A DNA stretch of 64,000 nucleotides, taken from the NCBI GenBank assembly GCA_014155875.1, contig JACEFZ010027748.1, positions 1 through 64,000 of the forward strand. Reading direction: 5' to 3'. The stretch's first letter is position 1. Every line of letters begins with the position of its first letter. Shown in pieces: positions 44,223-55,235 of the stretch. The position numbers and the translations under genes were made by a program. The stretch is from Cepaea nemoralis (taxonomy: Eukaryota; Mollusca; Gastropoda; Stylommatophora; Helicidae). The notes beneath the pieces were generated by a model. It saw only the letters and a program-made list of their open reading frames with translations, did no database searches and was not told the origin of the DNA.

Positions 44223-44225
<3 letters not shown>

Positions 44226-44320
<95 letters not shown>

Positions 44321-44336
44321 CGAGAGAGAGAGAGAG
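44226..44336 (+). repeat. (GA)n microsatellite
   Basis: About 110 bp of GA with a few CGAGAG interruptions. A short GA run also lies at 44974-44997. Confidence 0.95.
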
Positions 44337-44410
44337 TAACTGTTGTAGTGATTATATGGCTAAAGGTCGGGGTTCAAGGTTCAAAAACAAAGCATGGCCG
44401 AGTCTGGAAT

Positions 44411-44830
44411 TCTTCTTCTTCTTCAGAGTTCCGAGCCATTGAGGTTCTTTGCTGCAGATACAATCCGTCTCCATTCGTCTCTCTGGTTGACCTTCTCTTG
44501 CCAGTCGCTGATTCCAAGTGCTTGTAGGTTTGTATATATATTATCTCATTTATTTCCTGAGTGTAAGCGAGTTTTGTTTCCCTATTGTCTTCCATTCTTT
44601 CTATATGACCCCAAGCCATTGTAGTCTATTAGCCTTCATGATACCAGTGATTAGCGGCGACTTAAACAGATCATAAATGTCATTGTTACTTCTTCTTTTC
44701 CACTTCTCCATTTTGATATGTCGTCTTGGAACTGCCCCATTTGTATCAAAGGACAATAAAGAATGATAAAACCTGGGTTCCACGGAGACTGGCTTTTATA
44801 TATATCTACGTAATCAAGGTTTATTTGAAT
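44411..44830 (-). mobile_element. 5'-truncated LINE end with GAA tail
   Basis: Minus frames show NRLQWLGVI and GHIERMEDNRETKLAY, the conserved C-terminal block (RWLGHV..M.D.R) of RTE-like LINEs. It ends on the element strand with GAAGAAGAAGAA at about 44411. Family not identical to A, E or J. Confidence 0.65.
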
Positions 44831-45244
44831 TTGCTTACTTTCACCTTGGGAGTTGCTGCTGCTGTTTGACTCCGGTTTGCTTTCTGAGTTAAGAATGTAT
44901 ATCGACACACTATACGATCTGGCTGCCTTAGGCCCCTCTGAGGCGGTTGGCCATAATGGTTGGCGACTCTGCTAAAGAGAGAGAGAGAGAGAGAGAAACA
45001 ATATAAAATGGCACAAAGTAGTATTCATTTCTTCATCCTTTTATTCTTCTCGTCCTGTCGTCACCATTTGATGTAGTCAGAGGAGATCTCCTTGACTATA
45101 TGTTGTGTTTGTGAATCTGTTTGTTGATGTTGTTCATCTGTTGATGAAAAAAATGAAGAAATGAATCTATTTGTTTGCTGATGAAGGCTAATCGCAGCAA
45201 CGTCCTGAATGTGTCGTAAATCTGTTATGTAAAGCTGCACTACT

Positions 45245-45745
45245 TTGTGTCATTTAATATTGATTGTAGACAATGAACAGGACCCACAACATTTAGTAGA
45301 TGATGTAGTTACACACAGTGAACACAGGGGGAGGAGCTCGAGACTGTTGGTGATTTTCCAACCATCGCAAACACTGAACATCCACTGCATAGTGACTGTC
45401 GTTTTTAGTTCATTCAGCGGTCCATAGAGTTTATCTTCCACTCTCGTCTGTATTTTGAGCAGTCTTGGGAGTATGTGCTCTGCTGTCTGCGACGCCAATC
45501 CACATAGCTCTATTTTAAGTCTATGTTTAGTATGGCCAGCCGTTCTATTCTCAGGTCCCCACAGGACATCTGAGAAGAACCTCCAGTAGTTGTGGTTGGA
45601 CCCTTTCGAGACAGGGTAACAGGTTAAAAAGAGGAAGGTCATGGATGGATCAAGCCGAAGACATTCGTCAATAGTCCTCCTGAGGACTTAGAACCTGGCG
45701 AGGAGTGGGTACAAGTGCTAAAAGATTTCCGTCGATTAACTAAGT
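45245..45745. mobile_element. Mosaic of small E, B and D fragments
   Basis: 45250-45380: E (+), RT after the catalytic site. 45395-45510: B (-) RNase H end. 45515-45625: B (-) leader/endonuclease start (GGCCAGCCGTTCTATTCTCA). 45630-45740: D-like (+) linker. The joints have no spacer, pointing to repeated deletion or template switching. Confidence 0.65.
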
Positions 45746-46361
45746 AAGTAAATGGGAATATTCTAAAGCATGTGAATCAGCAGTTATCTCGGAACGGCCA
45801 TGGACAAGGGTCTTTTAGATTGCTTGTTTACATAAGTCATGGTCCACAAGCTGTGGTCTTTTTCACCTCTGTGCTCTGTACACCTCCCTCCATAATGTAT
45901 CTTTTCTGGGCATTCATTCTCCCTGATTTTATTTTTCTGTTTAATACTACTGCATATGTATTGTGTGAATATGTATATTGTAAATATGTGATGTTATTTT
46001 GTGTTCTTTTATTGGAAGTTTTCAAAAGAAACCACAGAAGGCAGGTGGTGGATGAAATTTTGAGGGCAGCCGACAGATATTTGTGGGTCATGGCCTCGAG
46101 TTTCACGACGGCAGGCAGAGGAACTCTTCTTGAGTCAATGGCTGCGGTCTCCGACCAGTAAGGTCACTGCCATAGAGGAAAGCAACGGCAAACTACCTCT
46201 TTAAAAATGCCTAGTATATCATGATTCGCTTAAAGACTGATCATCGCAAGACAAGGACAGAGACGTTAAAATTAGCAACTTGAAACGTTAGGACGTTAAA
46301 CGACGACGAAAAATTAGAGAACATAAAACAAATTGAAAGGGGAAAAATTTATATTTTAGGT

Positions 46362-47330
46362 ATGTGCGAAACGAGATGGACAGGAGCAGGCATCAAGATA
46401 GAAGAAGATTTCAAGATTATTTATTCTGGAGGTGAAGATCGTCATAGGGAAGTGGCAATTATTTCGAACCGGAAAACATCAAAATCTGTTCAAGGATATT
46501 GGGCCGTGTCGGACAGAGTTCTACTAGTTAAATTAAGTGGCAGACCTTTTAGCATAAATATTATTCAAGTATATGTCCCAACAGGAGAATCCAGTGAGGA
46601 TAGTGTAGAAGAATTTTATAATGACATAGAGTCTGCATTAAAGAAATGTAAAAATTCAGAAATAAACATCATAATAGGGGACTTCAATGCAAAAGTAGGA
46701 AATCAAGGGGATAGATACACAGTAGGAAACTATGGTTTAGGAGAGATAAATGAAAGAGGATACAGACTCGTAGAGTGGGCAAAAGAACAGGAAATGATTG
46801 TAGGAAACACCTGGTTCAAGCAACACCCTAGAAGATTATGGACATGGAGGAGTCCTGATAGCAGGATTAGAAACCAGATTGACTACATTCTCATTAGCAG
46901 AAGATTTAGAAACGCGCTAACAGTAGCAAAAACAGTTCCCAGTGCTGATTGTTATAGTGACCACAGATTACTCACAGGAACATTGAGGATAAAGTTGAAG
47001 AAAGTCAAGTATATAACAGGAAACACTAAATATGATTTGTGTACATTGATTAATGACAAGGAAATACAAAATAAATTCAACATAGAAGTACAGAACAGAT
47101 TTGATATATTGTCTGATCTAGAGATCCTATTCCAGGATGTGGATGATCAATGGGGAACGTTGCAGAATTCAATCAATGTGGCTGCAGAAACAACTATTCA
47201 AAAATTAAAGAAGGTGGGTCGTAAGAAATGGTTGACTGAAGAAATTTTACACCTAATAGAAACAAGAAGACTCAACAAACATAATTCTGTCAAATATGAA
47301 GAAATTCAGACAAGTCAGAATATTATGTAA
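46362..47330 (+). pseudogene. Element E endonuclease and linker
   Basis: 322 open codons; homology starts about 100 bp upstream of the first ATG (LATxNVRTLN-like, 46275 onward). Motifs: CETRWTG (catalytic E), VYVPTGESSEDSVEEFYND, IIIGDFNAKVG, GNYGLGEINERG, DYILISRR, CYSDHRLLTG (catalytic D-H). The active-site set looks complete. The frame ends at 47330 by a stop or frameshift in the linker. Confidence 0.8.
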
Positions 47331-47530
47331 GGAGGCAAAAGAAGCATGGCTTGAGGAAAAGTGCTTAGAAATTGAAAACCAACACAACAGTCAAAATACC
47401 AAATTAGTGCACAAAAGAATTCAGGAACTTACTAATAAAAGAACTAAGTACATCAACAGGGTGTCTAAAAACTGAAGATGACAAAATCATAATAGAAAAA
47501 GACCAGATTCTACATGTATGGACAGATTAT

Positions 47531-48300
47531 GTGAAACACCTTTATGATGATAACAGAGACGAACAGTATGATATTAGATTTAATAATGAAGGACCGCCAA
47601 TTTTGGAGATGGAGGTTCGAAATGTTCTTAAGCATATGAAAGCTGGCAAGGCCCCCGGTGCAGATAACATCACAACAGAAATGATTAAAGCTTTAGAAAA
47701 ATTTGGACTAGAGCAAGTCACCAGACTGCTGAACACATTATATGATACTAGGAGATATACCTCCCGAATTATGTAACTCTGTATTTCTTGCAATCCCAAA
47801 GAAATCAGGAACCTTGGAATGTGATCAACATAGAACAATTAGTATAATGAGTCACATCACAAAGATTTTGCTAAGAATTATCATGCAAAGAGTGAGGAAG
47901 AAGATACAACCTGAAATAGGGGAAGAACAATGTGGGTTTGTAGAAGGAAAGGGTACAGTAAATGCTGTGTATATGCTGCGAACAGTTATTGAACGTGCTA
48001 TAGAAGTAAACAAGGATATACATCTTTGCTTTATTGACTATACAAAGGCTTTTGATAGAGTTAGACATGTCAACATGGTGGATATGCTTGCAGATCTACA
48101 AATTGATGGGAAAGACATTAGACTTATAAAAAACATATATTGGAAACAACAAGCTGCAATAAGGATTGATAATGAAGTGGGACAGTATCAGCCAATTAAG
48201 AGAGGTGTTAGGCAGGGATGTGTGATGTCTCCAGATCTTTTTTCCCTATACAGTGAAAATATTTTCAGAAATGTAAAGGATATAAATGGAATCAGCATTG
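47531..48300 (+). pseudogene. Element E reverse transcriptase, N-terminal half
   Basis: Two overlapping frames: 47531-47776 (LKHMKAGKAPGADNITTEMI) and 47742-48300 (ECDQHRTISIMSHITKILLRII, QCGFVEGKGTVNAVY, HLCFIDYTKAFDRVRHV with the first catalytic Asp, GVRQGCVMSPDLFSLY). The open frame runs on into the inserted element to 48380, which is not E sequence. Confidence 0.82.
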
Positions 48301-48393
48301 CTCCCCCGATGTGTCTCCACCTTGCCGTGGTGGGGGAGCTTGCGTGTCCCATCGACCCCATGTGCTTGCCGATGGGTTAAAAAACTACATATC
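48301..48393 (+). ncRNA. Candidate HDV-like ribozyme at the 5' terminus
   Basis: P1 CUCCCCC (48301-48307) with GGGGGAG (48332-48338). P2 GAUGUGU (48308-48314) with ACAUAUC (48387-48393, one G-U). P3 ACC/GGU (48319-48321 with 48329-48331) has a 7-nt loop UUGCCGU and abuts P1'. P4 CCCAUCG (48348-48354) with CGAUGGG (48370-48376). J4/2 begins UUAAA where active members usually have C-N-A-A, so the catalytic cytosine looks mutated. The nesting order is exactly that of HDV-like ribozymes, which are known at the 5' ends of several non-LTR elements. Confidence 0.62.
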
Positions 48394-49975
48394 GGACAGC
48401 ATATGGGATAGGGACCAGACTAAGAGAGACACAACCTGCTGCTCTGCAGGTGACTGAGGATAGCAGTCAAAAGTTTAAAAAGGTGCACGAAGGCACGAAG
48501 GCAGACGCTTTTGGTCCGGACAACACTCTTAAGGCTCCCTGTCGAGGGCTGTGGCTGAACGCCTCTAAGCCACAAACCCTCACATCTGAGAGCCAGGCCG
48601 CGATACCCGCCTACCGAGAATAGAAGCGTGATACTGAGTAAGCTACATGCTCAGTTCTATTACATGTTCGAAGGCTCTCAGCTGGGGAATATGAGAGATT
48701 CCCGGATGAGAGGGCCAGGCCGTTTCTCGTCCACTGCTGCACGAAGGTAAGGTGCTGAGCCGGCAGCACATGTAGCCTACCTGGTGAGCGAGTACGAAAA
48801 GTCAGAAAAGTGCCCCAGTCGAAGGAAATGGCTACGAAAACTGTCTGTATCCAGCCCACAGAGAGTATAGACAAAAGTGGAAGAACGTCTCAATGACGCA
48901 AAATGGAACGCACGGCGAGCGGACCTATTGCTTGGTCTGAAGTCAAAATAAAAAACTTACCGAGTGGATGTCGCTGGCAGTCTGGCCGCTCCTGGTGTGT
49001 GTTTGAGCGTTCAGTGGCAAACGGGTTGCCTAACACATGGAAGTGAGGAACTAAAGCAGCCATGAGCAGGACGTGGCAACTCCTCGGGTGAGCCCAGTCT
49101 CAGAGCAATATGTGCCGGCTCTGCAATTATGGAAGCCTCCTTGGATAGCAAGGGAATGCCCAAGGTCTGCCCCTGCCTTCCCTTGAGGGCCGACCTCGAT
49201 GTCGCTGATCGTTCTATATTGACCAGCTGAGATGTTGGCGACATCACAACAGTCTTACGTGCTACGAAACCAGAGGAAGGCTAACCTCATTAAAAAATGC
49301 CCGCCGGAAGTCGGAAGTGTCGTCCTACGGGTGGCAAACTAAAAATTGACACTACGCAATTACGTCCGAGTGAATTGTCTCGTCCGATTGTCTCTTGTGC
49401 TAGGAACAGCTCTGACTACCTAGTTTCCGAATGCCGCTCTTGTTCGGAACAGCTCTGACTAGGTAGTTTCCGAATGTCCGACATGTCTGGAACAGCTCTG
49501 ACGGACACAACGACAAGCACATGTCCGAAAAACTCGCTTAGTGGATGCTGACTGCAGACCAGCTTGGTTTGTGCGGGAAAGGCCCGGGGTGAACGAAATG
49601 CCCAATATATTGAAGTGAGGAATTAAAGCAGCCATGAGCAGGACGTGACTATTCCCTCTGTGTGCCCAGTACCAGGGCGCTATGTGCCGGCCCTGCAATT
49701 ATGGAAGCCACCCAGGATGGCGGAAAATGCTATGGACTGTCCCTGCCTTCATTTGAGGGATGACCGTGCAGTCTCCGACTCTTCCAACTTTACCAGCTGG
49801 GAGGTGGACAGTACCACAAAAGTGAGAGTCTCCCAGGAATGCTAACCTGGTCAAAAATGCACGCTAAAAGCCGGATGTGTTGGCCTAAGGGTTTCGATCC
49901 AAGGGTGCCTAACTAGACACACCGCAATCACATCTGAAAAAATCACTCCGGATGAACGCAAAGAAGAAGAAGAAT
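48301..49975 (+). mobile_element. Non-autonomous C-family element with ribozyme-like 5' end, inserted in element E
   Basis: A perfect 12-bp target-site duplication GAATCAGCATTG (48289-48300, 49976-49987) bounds it. No RT, endonuclease or RNase H is present. It starts with a GC-rich HDV-like fold, has about 600 bp of unassigned middle, and ends with two diverged copies of the element C 3' UTR (about 49015-49375 and 49590-49970), finishing GAAGAAGAAGAAT. It has presumably been moved by element C machinery through the shared 3' end. The insertion separates RT fingers from YADD of the host E. Confidence 0.85.
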
Positions 49976-49987
49976 GAATCAGCATTG

Positions 49988-50719
49988 GAGGACGAAACAT
50001 CAATAACATTAGATATGCAGATGATACAGTATTAATTGCAGACAATGCGCAGGACCTGCAACAATTAGTAGATGCGGTTGTACACAGTGAGCAACTGGGG
50101 TTAGAATTAAATTGTAAAAAGACTCAGGTTATGGTCGTCAACTAGGAAGAAAGAAGTGCCACAATGTAATATACAAGTAAATGGAAATATTCTTCAACAA
50201 GTGAATCGGTACAATTATCTTGGAACAGTCATAACATCTGATGGGAGATGCCTTGAAGAGATTAGAACAAGAATCGCCATGGCGAAAGTAGCCTTTAGCA
50301 AGATGAAAAACATTCTGACCAATAAAAAGATGTCACTTGAAACGAGAAAAAGAGTGTTGAGGGGATACATAGAGCCTGTTCTTTTGTATGGATGTGAAAC
50401 TTGGACAATGAGCAGTCAAGCTGAAAAGCATCTGATGGCTGCAGAAATGTGGTTTCTGAGGAAAATGCAAAGAATACCATGGACAGACAGAAAAACCAAT
50501 GACCAAGTACTACAGGAGACAAATGAACATCGTGAACTGATTAGAGAAATTAGACGTAGACAGTCAAAATTTTTTGGACATGTTATGAGAAGAAATGGAT
50601 TGGAGAACTTGGTGACAAGTGACAACTGGCAAGATCGAAGGGAACAGACCAAGAGGAAGACCGAGAGGAAAATACCTGGATGGCTTGGCCACATGGCATG
50701 GACGAGACAGGAACACTGA
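49988..50719 (+). pseudogene. Element E RT catalytic block and C-terminal domain
   Basis: YADD at 50014-50025 (NIRYADDTVLIADN), then a frame break near 50145. The frame 50156-50719 has YNYLGTVITSDGRCLEEI, LYGCETWTMS, RRNGLENLV and KFFGHVMRR. The 3' terminus follows within 90 bp. Confidence 0.82.
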
Positions 50720-50811
50720 GCTGATCCACGACACTGGGGATCGAGTGAAATGGCGAGTCATGACCGCCCACGCTTTCCGGCATGGCACATGATTGATTGA
50801 TTGATTGATGT

Positions 50812-51880
50812 TTTTCAACTTGCAAAAGTCTACCTTCGCAATGGCAATTCATGTTCTAATCTCTTCAAGGCATCTCCCATCAGATGTTATGACTGTGCCG
50901 AGATAACAGTATCGATTCACTTGTTTAAGAATATTTCCATCTACTCGTATATCACATTGTGGTATTTTCCTTCTTCCCAGTGACGACCATAATCTGTCTT
51001 CTTAATATTCAGTTCTAACCCTTGTTGTTCACTGTGTGCAACAACCGCATCTACTAAATTTTGCAGGTCCTGTTCATTGTCTGTAATCAAGACTGTATCA
51101 CCTGCATATCTAATGTTATTGATGTATCGTCCCCCAATGTTGATTCCTTCCATATCTTCTATATTTCTGAAAATATTTTCACTGTACAGGGAAAAAAGAT
51201 CTGGAGACATTACACATCCCTGTCTCACACCTCTTTTAATAGGCTGATATTGACCTACATCGTTATCAATTCTGATGGCAGATTGTTGTTTCCAATATAT
51301 GTTTTTTACAAGTCTAAGGTCTTTTCCATCAATTTGTAGATCTTCAAGCATCCTTATCATGTCGACATGTCTCACTTTATCGAAAGCCTTTGTGTAGTCA
51401 ATAAAGCAAAGATATAGATCTTTGTTTACTTCTATAGAACGCTCAATTACTGTTCTCAGTATATACACAGCATTTACTGTGCGCTTGCCTTCTACAAACC
51501 CACATTGTTCTTCTCCTATTTCGGGTTGTATTTTCTTCCTAACTCTTTGCATGATAATTCTCAGCAGAATCTTTGTGATGTGGCTCAATATACTAATTGT
51601 TCTATGTTGATCGCATTCCATGGCTCCTGATTTCTTCGGGATTGCAATAAATATAGAATTACATAATTCAGGAGGTATATTTCCAGTATCGTATATTGTG
51701 TTCAGCAGTCTGGTGATTTGGTCAATTCCATATTCTTCTAAGGCATTGATCATTTCTATTGTGATGTTATCTTTACTCGAGGTCTTGCCAGTTTTCATAT
51801 GGGTAAGAGCATTCTGAATCAAAATTTGCTGGTCCTTCATTATTATTCTGATGATTATATTGTTCTTCTATTGTATCATC
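50812..51880 (-). mobile_element. Element E, inverted neighbour copy
   Basis: Minus frame 51840-50941: KTSSKDNITIEMINALEEYG, QCGFVEGKRTVNAVYIL, LCFIDYTKAFDKVRHVDM, GVRQGCVMSPDLFSLY, NIRYAGDTVLITDN. The catalytic motif reads YAGD, so one Asp is lost. It begins right after the tail of the + copy and lacks its own 3' terminus. It continues at 53055 after element D2. Confidence 0.82.
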
Positions 51881-51884
51881 ATAT

Positions 51885-53050
51885 GTGTGTTAAGTCAAGA
51901 ATCGACATCACTGCACTCAGGACATTCCCATACGTGCTTAGTTCCCTCGTTCAACAGCCAGCGAAGAGTCATACTACTAATCGTTCCCACCGCTATCTGA
52001 TTAAATGTTCTCCTGGTCTTCCCTCTCAGTTGTGAGATTCTTCCAGAACCCCTGCCGATCCCCCACAATCTCATTCTTTCCACATATTGGTTCTCAATCT
52101 GTTCCTCCGCCTTCTCCACCTGGTCCCACAAGCGCTCGACCACCTCCCCCTTGTCCATAGGCAAGATACCACCAAGAGGTGCATTCCCTGCTAGCCTATC
52201 AGCCTGATCATTCCCCCGTACACCCGCGTGGCCAGGGCAAAATATCCATACAATTCTCACAATCTGTGACCTCTGAAGCGACGAGAGCCATTCCACACGA
52301 AACATTCCTTTCTCCACCTTGCTAAGCATATTCTTTGAATCCGTAATGAACATAACGTGTGTTGCAGTAGTCTCCTCTAGCCACTGGAATGCCGCTGTTA
52401 CTGCCTCCACCTCCATTCTCATGCTGGAGGTCGTAGTCTCATATGCCAGGCTCTCCTTTTTCAAGACTCGCCCATTAGCCTTTGCAATAAAGCCCCAGCC
52501 ACTACGTCTGTTTCTCACCACTGACCCATCGGTGTAGATGACTATGTCACCTTGATGTGTGTTGCTCTGGATCAGCTATTGCACTTCAAACTCAGTGCGG
52601 CCCGCTGCCCATTCTCTGCACTCAAGACCCAGTGTTATTATTACATTGTGCCAGTCCGGCATGTCATCCAGAACTTCAACACACTCTCTTTCACGATTGA
52701 TGGTCTCTAGATCACACAACTGACTTTTAGAAAGTTCTGCCTGTGCCATCCAGGACCTGCCTCGTCTTAGTCTATGACCCTTTACCATATCCATTGCTGC
52801 ATGCAGCGGGTGATCCCTGTCTGCGGCAACTCTCAGGTACCATTTGGCCTGAAGGACCCTATGCCTATCCGTCATTGTAGGTAGCGCCAGGATATGCCTC
52901 ATGCAGATAATTGGTGTGTCCTTTGTGCACCCAGTATTAACCGCATGGCAGCATTCTGTATGCTCTCCAACCTTTCAAGCTGGCTTTTTGATACTGTCAG
53001 CAGCCCCAAAACATACTCAGTGACAGAAATTATTAACTGCTGAAAGAGTC
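51885..53050 (-). mobile_element. Element D2: 5'-truncated RT-RNase H element inserted in E
   Basis: Minus frame 52521-51895 carries most of RNase H (SSMRMEVEAVTAAFQWL, FITDSKNML, FCPGHAGVRGNDQADRLAGN) and the C-terminal CPEC knuckle (HVWECPEC); 52902-52576 is the linker (RHILALPTM, HRLRRGRSWM). An RT end trace lies at 52910-53045. CATCATA occurs at both borders (about 51878 and 53050). The stop codon lies within about 10 bp of the 3' border. Confidence 0.85.
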
Positions 53051-53054
53051 TGTA

Positions 53055-53850
53055 CATCATAAAGGTCTTTCACATAATCTGACCACGCATGTAAAATCTG
53101 ATCTTTTTCTATTATGATTTTGCCTTCTTTGGTTTTAGGCAACCCGTTGATGTGTGTGTTCTTTTGTTAGTGATGTCATTAATTCTTTTATGCATTAATT
53201 TGGGGTGTTGTGTTGATGTTCAATTTCCTTGCAATTTTCCTCAAGCCATGTTTCTTTAGCTTCTTTGCATAGCTTCCTAATTTTCCTATGAATCTCTTCA
53301 TAGTTTTCCTTGTTATTTTTATTATTTCTTCTTACTTCCATGAGTTTTAAGATGTCTTCCATCATCCATTTCTTGCATCCTATTATCTTTATTTTTGGGG
53401 TGGTTGTTTCTGCATCTTGGTTGATTGATTTCTTTAAAATTTCCCATTGGTCACTGACGTCTTGAGATAATATTTCCATATCGGACAATGCATCGAATCT
53501 GTTCTTTACCTCTACGTTGAATTTATCTTTTATTTCCTCACTCTTCAGTGCTTGTAGATCAAATTTTGTGTTTCTTGGTGAATATTTGACTTTCTTTAAT
53601 TTTATTTATATATATATATATAAGGGAAAAAAGGCATGGAGGCATTTCACATCTGTGTTGCATACATCTCTTGATTGGCTGGTATTGACCTACTTAATTA
53701 TCAATTTTCTTTTGCAGCTTGTTGTTTCCATTGTATGTTCTTTACAAGTCTAAAGTCTTTCTCATCAATTTGGTGATCTGCAAGCATCTTTGGCATGTGA
53801 ACACATCTTATTCTGTAAACATGCTTTGAGTAGTCAGAAACATATACAAG
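53055..53850 (-). mobile_element. Element E continuation and a further RT piece
   Basis: 53055-53600: linker and endonuclease end (LSDMEILSQDVSDQWEIL-like frame 53488-53195, LKLMEVRRNNKNN). A (TA)n run lies near 53605. 53630-53850: a detached E RT block (GVRQGC and FIDYTKAFD region), decayed. Confidence 0.72.
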
Positions 53851-53920
53851 GGAGTCTCCATGGTGAAGTGGTTATGCCACCTGCCTTGTGTTCTAAAAAT
53901 TGTGGGTTCTATTCTAGGCT
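53850..53920 (+). mobile_element. tRNA-derived SINE-like promoter segment
   Basis: GGAGTCTCC ATGGTGAAGTGGTTA (A-box-like) and GGGTTCTATTCTAGG (B-box-like, close to GGTTCGATTCC) are spaced about 38 bp apart as in a tRNA. No convincing tRNA cloverleaf could be formed. It is most likely the head of a tRNA-derived SINE, with an uncertain 3' end near the start of the zinc-finger unit. Confidence 0.5.
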
Positions 53921-54106
53921 ATCTTGTTAACTTCACCAATACAGTTTTCTTGAAGACTCTTGGGAGTCGTCACTGGAGCTACAGAGTTTGTGTTTTGTGT
54001 GACGCTCTCAGCAGGCTGCCATGCTGAAACAGGCATGCTATATGGGATCAAGCCCAATGCAGTGAAATCAATCTTCTTGTCTTTCAAATTGTTCAAACCC
54101 TTTCTT

Positions 54107-55113
54107 GAAACATATACTTCTGTGTAACAGATACATCTGTGAAACATATACTTCTATGTAACAGATACATCTGTGAAACATATACTTCTATGTAACAGAT
54201 ACATCTGTGAAACATATCCATCTACGTAACATATATCTGTGAAACATATACTTCTATGTAACAGATACATCTGTGAAACATATCCATCTATGTAACATAT
54301 ATATCTGTGAAACATATACTTCTATGTAACATATATATCTGTGAAACATATACTTCTCTGTAACAGATACATCTGTGAAACATATCCATCTACGTAACAT
54401 ATATATCTGTGAAACATATACTTCTATGTAACATATATATCTGTGAAACACATACTTCTCTGTAACAGATACATCTGTGAAACATATCCATCTATGTAAC
54501 ATATATATCTGTGAAACATATACTTCTATGTAACATATATATCTGTGAAACATATACTTCTCTGTAACAGATATATCTGTGAAACATATACTTTTATGTA
54601 ACATATATATCTGTGAAACATATACTTCTCTGTAACAGATACATCTGAGAAACATATACTTCTATGTAACATATATATCTGTGAAACATATACTTCTCTG
54701 TAACAGATACATCTGTGAAACATATACTTCTATGTAACATATATATCTGTGAAACATATACTTCTATGTAACAGATACATCTGTGAAACATATCCATCTA
54801 CGTAACATATATATCTGTGAAACATATACTTCTATGTAACAGATACATCTGTGAAACATATCCATCTACGTAACATATATATCTGTGAAACATATACTTC
54901 TATGTAACAGATACATCTGTAAAACATATCCATCTACGTAACATATATATCTGTGAAACATATACTTCTATGTAACAGATACATCTGTGAAACACATCCA
55001 TCTACGTAACATATATATCTGTGAAACATATACTTTTATGTAACAGATACATCTGTGAAACATATCCATCTACGTAACATATATATCTGTGAAACATATA
55101 CATTTGTGTAACA
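54107..55113 (+). repeat. 34-bp minisatellite, about 29 copies in alternating variants
   Basis: Units of the form GAAACATATACTTCTATGTA + ACAGATACATCTGT alternate with CATATCCATCTACGTAAC and ATATATATCTGT variants. Unit 1 has only about three degenerate copies here. The minus-strand open frames across it are repeat artefacts. Confidence 0.93.
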
Positions 55114-55164
55114 GTTTTATCAATGTAACATATATCTCTATAAATTGGCTAACCCATATTTACC

Positions 55165-55183
55165 ATTTGTGTGTGTGTTTCAG
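55165..55183 (+). promoter_or_regulatory. 3' splice site of zinc-finger gene 2
   Basis: GTGTGTGTGTTTCAG with AG at 55182-55183; a possible branch sequence GGCTAACCC lies near 55147. It matches the gene 1 acceptor. Confidence 0.6.
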
Positions 55184-55235
55184 AAATAACCTGTTCTCAG
55201 AATTATTCTTACCATCACAAGCAAGAACATTCCAA

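Larger units (their letters stand above)
46020..50808 (+). mobile_element. Element E: longest copy, split by a C-family insertion
   Basis: 5' UTR (about 46020-46260, with GAGGAAAGCAACGGCAAACT), endonuclease, linker, RT fingers to 48300, then the 1675-bp insertion, then the RT catalytic block and C-terminal domain (49988-50719), ending ACATGATTGATTGATTGAT at about 50808. There is no RNase H and the 3' UTR is short with an ATTG tail, so it is RTE-like by plan. Frames are broken at several points outside the insertion too. Confidence 0.85.

Noticed and set aside
48301..48380. Extension of the element E RT frame to 48380
   Set aside because: The extra 26 codons come from the inserted element; the true RT continues after 49987.
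54254..54797. Minus-strand frames with repeated CYIEVYVSQIYMLHR-type peptides
   Set aside because: They follow the 34-bp minisatellite, occur in several frames at once and are missing from the paralogous unit.
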